Shown here in pieces: positions 57,400-64,000 of a stretch of 64,000 nucleotides of DNA. A program made the translations under genes and the position numbers. Under the pieces are notes generated by a model. The model was given only the letters and a program-made list of their open reading frames with translations, was not told the origin of the DNA and did no database searches. Numbering within the stretch: the first letter of the stretch is position 1; every line of letters begins with the position of its first letter. Source of the DNA: Agelas oroides (Eukaryota; Porifera; Demospongiae; Agelasida; Agelasidae); NCBI GenBank assembly GCA_949130485.1, contig OX422187.1, positions 4,922,159 to 4,986,158 on the forward strand, written 5' to 3'.

Positions 57400-57789
57400 G
57401 GCCACTCCAAATGAAACTATACTTTCCTATCCTCTGCCCACCCCTTCCGGAGTCTACCGCTCCATTTGGCCATTATGGCCACTATTATTTGAAATGTTTC
57501 GAAACTATCTCCAACACACACTGGTACGTACTACAGTAGCAAACGTTGGCACATGTAAAGGCAGATATAGGGCCAATGTCGCCCGATGCAGTTGAACACT
57601 ATATAGTTAATGTGACAGCTCTAGGATGTGGACATTCCAATGCAGATCAATGGCGCTGTTTTTTGTTCGCACAAAGTTATATATTCATTGTGCTAATAAT
57701 GAGTTCATAGTAATGGTTAACGGCAACGATTACCTGCCCGCATGTCAGAAAATAACAGACGGGAAACTATAGTCTCATTTGGAGTGGCC
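57400..57789. mobile_element. Harbinger-type MITE with TTA target duplication
   Basis: 390 bp, starting GGCCACTCCAAATGAAACTA and ending with the inverse of GGCCACTCCAAATGAGACTA. The terminal inverted repeats run about 28 bp with two mismatches. The flanks are TTA at 57397-57399 and 57790-57792. GGCC-type ends with a TWA target duplication are the usual signature of PIF/Harbinger elements. There is no transposase, so it is non-autonomous. Confidence 0.8.
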
Positions 57790-57792
57790 TTA

Positions 57793-60329
57793 CTAGGTGA
57801 ATGTAAAACATTGTGGGAGCGAGCATGAGCATGCAAAACACTGAACTGCAATATAGCTAAAGCTTTACCAGTGAAGTATCAGATCACAACAGTTGTCTTA
57901 TGCAATTAGCAAAATATATAATACATAACCACTGTTTGTCTGCAACCAGGGTAACCACTCTGTGGTTAAAACAACCAATTTGTTTTTTGCAGTTGCATGG
58001 CATGCCCAAACAAGGTTTGTCACTCTACTGTCTTGTTAGCGTAGAAAAGATTGTCATCATTGCAAAGAATAGCTTGTCATGGAGTGGTACTATACAATGG
58101 AGCCATTAGTCCTACCTAAGCAGCTACTCTGGCGATAACTCTGGCTAACTGGATAGCTGTAGGTAAGTCTGCTGGCTTATCATGCATAGTCCTTACTTTT
58201 GAGGCATCTTAGAGAAATAGCAGATGGGAGTCGCCACTCATCAGCCATGAAGCAGAATCTCTGCCTCCTTCTGCTTTCAGCATGTCTACACAACTGTTAG
58301 CCCTTGTATACATACAGTAGCCACTCATGTTCCAGCTGTCTATCCTGAATGTCGCTGCCAACACAACTGCCATCCCTTGTACAATTAGTGTGCATGCTCC
58401 AGCTGTCCTTCCTGGCTGTCTCTCATAAGCGTCATCTTTCAAGAATAGTTTACCTTGGAGCTAGCTGGCTGCCACAAGTTGTGCGAAAATCTTACTTACG
58501 GTCCGCATGTGGCTCACAGCCATAATTACAGCTTTAAAAAACATATAGAACAAAGCATGACAGATAATAATATGAAAAATCGCCAATTCAACTCACTAGT
58601 GTGGGGCTCACTCATGCTCGCCCCAATCACTGCTAATCATATTAGTGTCTATAGATAAGCTCTATTGAATAAATGTGAAAGTTTTTCTTGTACATTGTGT
58701 AATAGTTCAGTGATCAACTGAACAATGGACTATCAGTGATGCAAATGTGTAATAGGATGTGGTATTACAGACAAAGATTAAGTAACATGAAAGAGAATTT
58801 GCAGAGGTGATGATGGGTGTGACAGTGTGTTGCTAGAGGTCAGACAAATGCTGTTCTGTCTCAGAAATGCAACTATGATTGAGATACTCAAAGGTGGAGT
58901 CCTCTGGGTACGAGACTAAGGAAGAGGTGTCTCAGCCAGTGGAGGACCTGTGGCCACATACAAAGATGCATGGCAAGCAGGACTCACCACAGCAGCCGTA
59001 ATGCCAATCATGATTAGAGTCCAATACTTCTAGTTACTATAAGCAAACAAGCCAAGGCAGGCCCTGCCCAGCCCAGAACCAACCTGTCCCCAACTACCCC
59101 CAGTCTAAGGTCAGGATTGGACAGTGTTTCCTACATACAACACTTCAGTTCCTCATTCCCAACTGACAAACCAAGCAAGACCACACCAGATGTGCCCCAT
59201 TTGTTTGTTAAGCATGGCTGTTGAACATGGCTGTTGAGAAGTCACAACAGACAGTCATGTGTCACCAAGCTGGGTGAGGGCCTGGGAATGAGGCTAGCAT
59301 TACAAAGTGTCTCTCTTCACATGCTAGATAAGTGTATAGCTGGTTCTCTGGAATTGTATACAGACCTGGTTGAAGTATGAAAACAGCACACCTGTTGAAA
59401 GACTCGTAGGAAGACCACAAAGGGCAGATGATCTACTAGTTGTAACACACATGTGGCTTGTTCTGTTTCAAAGCCCTTCACTGGACTGCTAGGTTCCCTG
59501 GATGTTCATTACAGTGGGTTCTGTTGTCATTGTTGTGGCTTTTAAAGGCGCACGTGTGTGATTTTGTGGCCCATAGCTTCAATTAAGGACTCACAACTAC
59601 ATACAATGGACTAAGCCACTCACTGGCCGGGAATCTTAATGTTAGTTAGACAAGACTTGCTGTAGATTTGTGACTGCTAACTGCGAACATGCACTTTAGC
59701 TACAACCACTTGACTCCCCAGGATCTACATAATGAGATGACTTGCCAGCTAGACCAGGCGAATCCATGGACATCCACGCAATCTGAGTACATAATGACTA
59801 ATGCCAAGCTACACCACTGTCAGTCCTCTCAACAATTCCAGAAGAAATTTCCCTGTTTACATGACGTCACTGGCGTTCCACATGCTTAAAAATCAATCGT
59901 GTATTGAGCATGCTATGATACTTCAGGCCAATGATACACATGAGTGTAAAGAAGTAGTTAATGAAATTGGTTTCTAGAAACTTTACAGCAGTTTGTTGTA
60001 CTAGGGACCAACTTATTTGGTCATGTGAGTACTGCATGATAGCATTGCTTGAATGAAAGTGTGAATATACTGTAAATGGGATATAGATAGTGAGGCCAGT
60101 CAAGAAGTGCCCTTCTATCAGAGAGTCGGTAGACTCTCTATGTAGGTATGGTGCAGACGCGCAATATATGCAATACTTAAAAGCCGCACAACTTCACACC
60201 GCAAATATGCTAAAAGCTTATTTGAGTGACCAGCCTTCCTCTTTGAGTGCTTTTATGATCATCATATAATTGCCCGAAAGCTTCCGAGAGCTCCTAGTTC
60301 TGTTTTCATATGATTACCTCTCTTTATTC
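57793..60329. other. Non-coding stretch with solo transposon ends
   Basis: No convincing exon. CTGGGTACGAGACTA at about 58905-58919 and CCTGGGAATGAGGCTA at about 59281-59296 look like right termini of the MULE-like family without left partners. Short ORFs here lack motifs. A small hairpin GAGAGTCGGTAGACTCTC lies near 60120. Confidence 0.5.
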
Positions 60330-60678
60330 TCACTTGGTCAATTCCCACTTTGTCAATTTCACTTCATCAAATTAATGAATTTCCAATTAGTCAATTTCCC
60401 ACTTGGTCAATTCCCACTTGCTTGCGAGCACTTGGATCGGCCAGGCCGAGGCAAAGAGTGACGAGTACGCCAGTGGCTGATCCAGGGTTTATAGAGGGGG
60501 AGTGGCTGTCTTCTGGTGCACTTCACATGGCGCAAAATGTTCTAATTAATTTTAATTATTTGTGAAGTGCGTACAAAGCGCTGTTTTTGATTAAATTCGA
60601 GAAAAATCATTCTTCCAATGAGCAGTGCAGAAGCAGAGAGGTCATTCTCTTGCTTCAGGCAGATACACACATCGCTTC

Positions 60679-60838
60679 TAGCCTCGTACCCAGGCTCTTT
60701 CTCATAGAGGAAAGAACCTGGTAACATTCGTCGGTTGAAGCCGTTTACTTCCACTACATCATCATTCATATGATTTACAGTGGCCACAGCCCATTTTTAC
60801 GTGCGCGGAAAGAGGAAATGAGCCTGGGAGCGAGGCTA
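60679..60838. mobile_element. Very short MULE-like element
   Basis: 160 bp, starting TAGCCTCGTACCCAGGCTC and ending AGCCTGGGAGCGAGGCTA, with terminal repeats of about 30 bp. The flanks are CATCGCTTC (60670-60678) and CATGGCTTC (60839-60847), a 9-bp duplication with one mismatch. The termini are a diverged version of those at 35522 and 56677. Confidence 0.8.
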
Positions 60839-60930
60839 CATGGCTTCGTACCACCATGACTGGAGAGAGACTAGGAAACCTTGGGGTTTTGGCACTTCAT
60901 GGCTTTGACATTCCAGTTATGTACCTATCA

Positions 60931-61176
60931 ATGTTATGCCCCACCACCCCCCCTACCTGGCCATAGTGGGGCAAGGTGGGGATTTGACCACTGAATTAAA
61001 AAGTCAATTGCCCTGATAGCGGGGCAGACCATGTAATCAAATCCCCTCAAAGAAGGTGGGAGATTACTGGAGATTCGTCCTCAGAGGTAATCAAATTCCC
61101 AACTATAAGGGTACCTACCCTCTTCAATCAAATAATCCCCATCATTTGCCCCATGGGGGTAGTGGGGCGTAACATT
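60931..61176. mobile_element. Small MITE with GCCCCAC termini
   Basis: About 246 bp bounded by ATGTTATGCCCCACCACCCC and the inverse GGGGGTAGTGGGGCGTAACAT, an inverted repeat of about 22 bp with three differences. The interior has further GGGGCA and TGCCCC blocks able to pair. The target duplication is not clear. Confidence 0.7.
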
Positions 61177-61594
61177 AAAATTTCACAAAATTAATGCTAT
61201 CAATGTTAATGCACCTATTAAAAGTAAAAACCCAAGGGAAATCTTCTGTTTTATATAGAGATATCTTTACTTCCTCATACACATTTGCTTTACGTTCCCA
61301 TAATAAAGAATGCATGGTGATAAGGGAATGTAAACAAAATAAACATATGGCAAGACACAAGTACACACAAATTTTGTTAAGGGAGATCCAGGGGGGGTGG
61401 AATGGGAGGCAAGCCACTCATTGCACCCCCCCCCTAGATCAGCCCCTGTACGTATCGTCCCAGACTGTATTTTTCGCACTCAGCGTGCAGTAGGTTTGTT
61501 GAGTTTGGTTGACAAGGGTGCCACTAGGAGCATTATATCGAAGTTCGACATCATTATTGTGATTCTATTCACAGCCCGCGCCATGTGGTATTGC

Positions 61595-61655
61595 CCAGCT
61601 GTCTCGTGCCCAGATGCACCTCAACAGGAGGCACGGGTGATCTGGACACGATTAC
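61595..61655 (+). repeat. Solo MULE-type terminal hairpin
   Basis: TGTCTCGTGCCCAGATGCAC, then CAGGAGGCACGGGTGATCTGG, resembles the terminal repeat of the 35522-36680 element (TCTCGTGCCCAGAC...GAGG...GGTCTGG). No matching opposite end is found nearby. Confidence 0.45.
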
Positions 61656-62004
61656 CCGGCCGGGCCCAGCGCCAAGTTACCAGGTGTGGCTATGCCACTA
61701 CAACATTGACGAAGTGGGAATTTGACGAAATTGGAAGTTGACAAATTGAGAAGTTAAAAAAGTGGGAATTGACAAAGTGGTGATTTTAAATTAGCTACTG
61801 TGTACAAAGGTAAATGTACACCCATACAGCTACTGTAGCGAATGGTGCAAGTTAAAAAGTACACCATTACAGTAGCCTTGTTGGAATGAGGCTAACCCAT
61901 ACAGCTACTGTAATACCTCAAAGTACATCAAATGGTAACTCTTCCCACTTAGTCAATTCCCACTTGCGAAATTGACAAAGTGGGAATTGACAAAGTGGGA
62001 ACTG

Positions 62005-62875
62005 ACATTGGGGTCATTCCATGTCAGATCAACACAAAAGTTGACTATGATGAATGTCTCAAGAGACGCTATGTAAAAACCAAGTTTCGTCCAAATCCGT
62101 GGGGTCAGGTATTTTCAGCGCTATTTGTTATATGGCTTCAGAGTTAGAGCCAGCCAAAAAATCAATTTTTCGCCAACTTTCAGCTTACCCCTTGGTACTT
62201 AATCAACTATAACTTTGAACACAATTAACTTTATATACAATTTGTATCACTTGTAGCTCATAAAATTCTCTTTAATTTGGTGTAACTATCAAGTATATTC
62301 CGGGTCAAAAGTAATCACTTGACCTTTGCTCTCTCAAAAATGGATGTTTTGATTCGAATCAATTTATTCCTAAGTATTCTTTGGGGCCTTCTCTTTAAGT
62401 GCAGTAAAATTGTTTTTGGGACTACATGGGATTTGGAGATACTTGACAAATGTAACAGCAGTTAGGGAAGATGTGGAACTAATCAACCCTATACTTACCC
62501 GATAGGGGTGCATTTTGGTTAGTATGACCTTCGTAAATGTGACATGACAAAGTAGACATGATTATGTGGCCAATGCATGATGACCAAGTGGTAGTTGCCA
62601 TGGTTACAAGGTAATTTATTGTAGTAACTTATTGCTGTTCAACATGCAGAAGTGACAGCAAATTTTCATGTTCCATGCAGTTTACTTAGGTTCTTCCCAC
62701 AACAACTGCCTTTGGGCAGGAAAATTTAACAGTATTAACTCCTTGGTACATAGCTGCAATGCTTTCAAATTAAGTTGGTAGATCAATTTAGGAGTGCCTC
62801 AGTGTGTGATAATGTCATAAACGTATCAAGACTGCAGCAAGACGCACACAACTAAAAAAACATGCTAGGCATAGA
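62005..62875. other. Unassigned AT-rich sequence
   Basis: Begins with GGGGTCATTCCATGTCAGAT, which resembles the termini of a widespread invertebrate repeat, but no inverse partner is seen. No convincing exon. Confidence 0.4.
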
Positions 62876-62950
62876 TGACAAAATGGCACAAGTTGTAGGG
62901 ATCATGGTGTGAAAGTATTGCGGTGTCACTCCCATCTAGTTTGGTTGGTT
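62876..62950 (+). repeat. Dispersed repeat, copy 2
   Basis: Matches 50134-50205 in the same orientation, 12.7 kb away, with about ten differences over 70 bp. Apart from occurring twice, nothing shows what kind of element it is. Confidence 0.7.
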
Positions 62951-63039
62951 AAGTTCCATCCCTACATGCGCTTGTTAAACCTTTTTGTGACTTGCACATA
63001 CCAAGTTGCAGTCACTCACATACACATACATCAAGTCTG

Positions 63040-63119
63040 TAGTCTATCAAGTTAGACCACCTCTCACCATCACATTTCTGGATGTGCATGGCCGAGAGAT
63101 GGTCTAACTTGATAGACTA
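63040..63119. repeat. 80-bp hairpin with perfect 20-bp arms
   Basis: TAGTCTATCAAGTTAGACCA at 63040-63059 is perfectly inverted at 63100-63119, and pairing can continue a few bases inward (CCTCTC against GAGAG). It lies about 180 bp before the first recognised exon of the transporter gene. It could be a minimal MITE or an RNA hairpin source; no evidence chooses between them. Confidence 0.75.
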
Positions 63120-63295
63120 GTCTTACTCGTAGAATTGCAGGCCAATTCTCAGAGTTAAATTAATTTTGATTGTGAGTATACTATATACTATAACCTATAA
63201 AACATGGCCCTAAATTCCTTCCTGTATAATGTTGTGTAGTTGATTAGGCACAGAATGCAAACCATGTGCAGTGCCTTCTGCTGTTTTCTATGTAG

Positions 63296-64000
63296 CAACA
63301 GAGATCTGCAGACTGAGATGGAATTGGTTCTACCTGATGCTTGTTTCTCCACTTATCATGATCAGCTACACTTCAATTATTTCATCATTTCATCAGTTTG
63401 TCACTAACCCAACAGCTCAGCAGCTCAATGGGACAGAAAAGGAGGATAAGGTGAACATTGTTCTTAATTGTTACTTCCTTAACATCACGCAATGGCTTGC
63501 ATTTCTGTCTACAGATTGAGACAGAACTGGGACTGTCAGAAACATTTTACCACATAGCAGTGTCATCTTTCTTTATTGGTGAATTCCTGGGTGCATTGAT
63601 TGCTGGGATTCTTTCCAGCAGAATACCATTCTGGTACATGGCAATGGGTGCCCTGCTGTTCCATACTGTAGGATTTGTAATATATGCCACAGCTATGAGT
63701 GGCTGGATGGTAATTGTGGCACGACTACTTACAGGAGTATTTGCTGGACTGCAAGTTGTCACAATATTAACCTACTTTGGTGTAAGCTACCAGCGCTATC
63801 TAGATGTTATCGGGACAAAAGAAAGGAAGAAAGAGGAGGCAAAGACAACACGGGTGAAAGATCAACTCTTTGCTTTCTACATGGTCGCAGGCTATACTGG
63901 AATTCTGTTCGGACCAGGTTTGATAATAGCTATGCATTCACATGATGCTGGCAACAGCTGGCCCATGCAATTTGGTGTGATTAAGTTTGTGATTTAAGCA
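63296..64000 (+). CDS. Major facilitator superfamily transporter (MFSD8-like), partial
   Basis: A strong acceptor (GTTTTCTATGTAG) opens an exon at 63296-63450. It encodes a basic-aromatic start (CRLRWNWFYLM) and a first span (LVSPLIMISYTSIISS). After a 64-bp intron (63451-63514), exon 2 reads ETELGLSETFYHIAVSSFF, then a second span with GALIAGILSSRIPF, which fits the MFS loop 2-3 pattern, and two more spans (MAMGALLFHTVGFVIYATA; WMVIVARLLTGVFAGLQVV). A hydrophilic loop rich in Lys and Glu follows (GTKERKKEEAKTTRVKD), then FYMVAGYTGILFGPGLIIA. This fits the N-terminal half of an MFS carrier, most like the lysosomal MFSD8/CLN7 group by general layout; substrate unknown. The first exon(s) lie upstream and were not identified. 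Exon 2 probably ends at a donor just before the in-frame TAA at 63995-63997. Confidence 0.75.

Larger units (their letters stand above)
60471..61447. mobile_element. Possible hAT-like element inside the composite
   Basis: The left end, CAGTGGCTGATCCAGGG, and the inverse of the right end, CAGGGGCTGATCTAGGGG, form short imperfect inverted repeats of the CAGNGGC type often seen in hAT-like elements. A clean 8-bp target duplication is not visible (only TACG shared), so this is tentative. No transposase remains. Confidence 0.45.
60330..61787. mobile_element. Composite element with repeated inverted termini
   Basis: The left end (about 60330-60419) carries several copies of a motif like CACTTGGTCAATTCCCACTT. 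The right end (61713-61787) carries the inverse (GAAGTGGGAATTTGACG, AAAGTGGGAATTGACAAAGT). The same motif recurs as a palindrome at about 61944-62004. The interior holds at least three other transposon-like units. The family is not identified and a target duplication was not found. Confidence 0.55.

Noticed and set aside
60471..61447. A firm hAT assignment with an 8-bp target duplication
   Set aside because: Only four bases (TACG) agree between the flanks, so I kept it as tentative.
63255..63420. ATG at 63255 or 63264 as the start of the transporter
   Set aside because: That frame differs from the MFS frame and meets a stop; the splice acceptor at 63294-63295 explains the MFS frame better.

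Overview
The window looks like an animal genome, most likely a sponge (inference). It carries a many-exon class C GPCR of the metabotropic GABA-B type, with mostly short introns bounded by GT/AG. It also has a multi-membrane-span protein of a cysteine-rich type I associate with sponges, the start of a major-facilitator transporter gene, and several animal retrotransposon and DNA-transposon families. There are no bacterial features. The genus cannot be fixed from the sequence alone.

Region 1 (1 to about 35,215) is a giant satellite array. The monomer is 192 bp, all in one orientation, roughly 150 copies by length. Because 192 is divisible by three, the arrays read as long false ORFs on both strands. 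The array shows higher-order structure: a 768-bp four-mer, a 1,152-bp six-mer, a ten-monomer duplication and a 14-to-17-monomer duplication. Three insertions interrupt it: two tail-to-tail LINE fragments (4,576-7,649), a 5'-truncated retrotransposon with a C-terminal region resembling a restriction-like endonuclease (14,178-16,207), and a 503-bp foldback element with a 5-bp target duplication (32,924-33,426). The array ends in a palindrome made of its own monomer (35,123-35,215).

Region 2 (about 35,216 to 40,322) is a mobile-element graveyard. It holds a long-TIR element with a perfect 9-bp target duplication, a small palindromic element, a decayed LINE with another LINE inside it, and perhaps two exons of a disrupted minus-strand gene.

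Region 3 (40,323 to 54,657) is an 18-exon GABA-B-like receptor gene on the plus strand, predicted at 864 residues: signal peptide, Venus-flytrap domain, seven membrane spans and a coiled-coil tail. Intron 1 holds a dead pogo/Tigger-type transposase. Intron 6 (3.8 kb) holds an apparently intact, intronless 625-codon membrane-protein gene on the opposite strand.

Region 4 (54,658 to 64,000) is mostly non-coding. It has a 19-bp minisatellite, two more 9-bp-TSD elements, a Harbinger-type MITE, a nest of transposons inside transposons (about 60,330-61,790), an 80-bp perfect-armed hairpin, and the first recognisable exons of an MFS transporter running off the right edge.

The genes do not form an operon or pathway. 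The clearest local relation is structural: a receptor gene that hosts another membrane-protein gene within its intron, next to a satellite block that may be heterochromatic.
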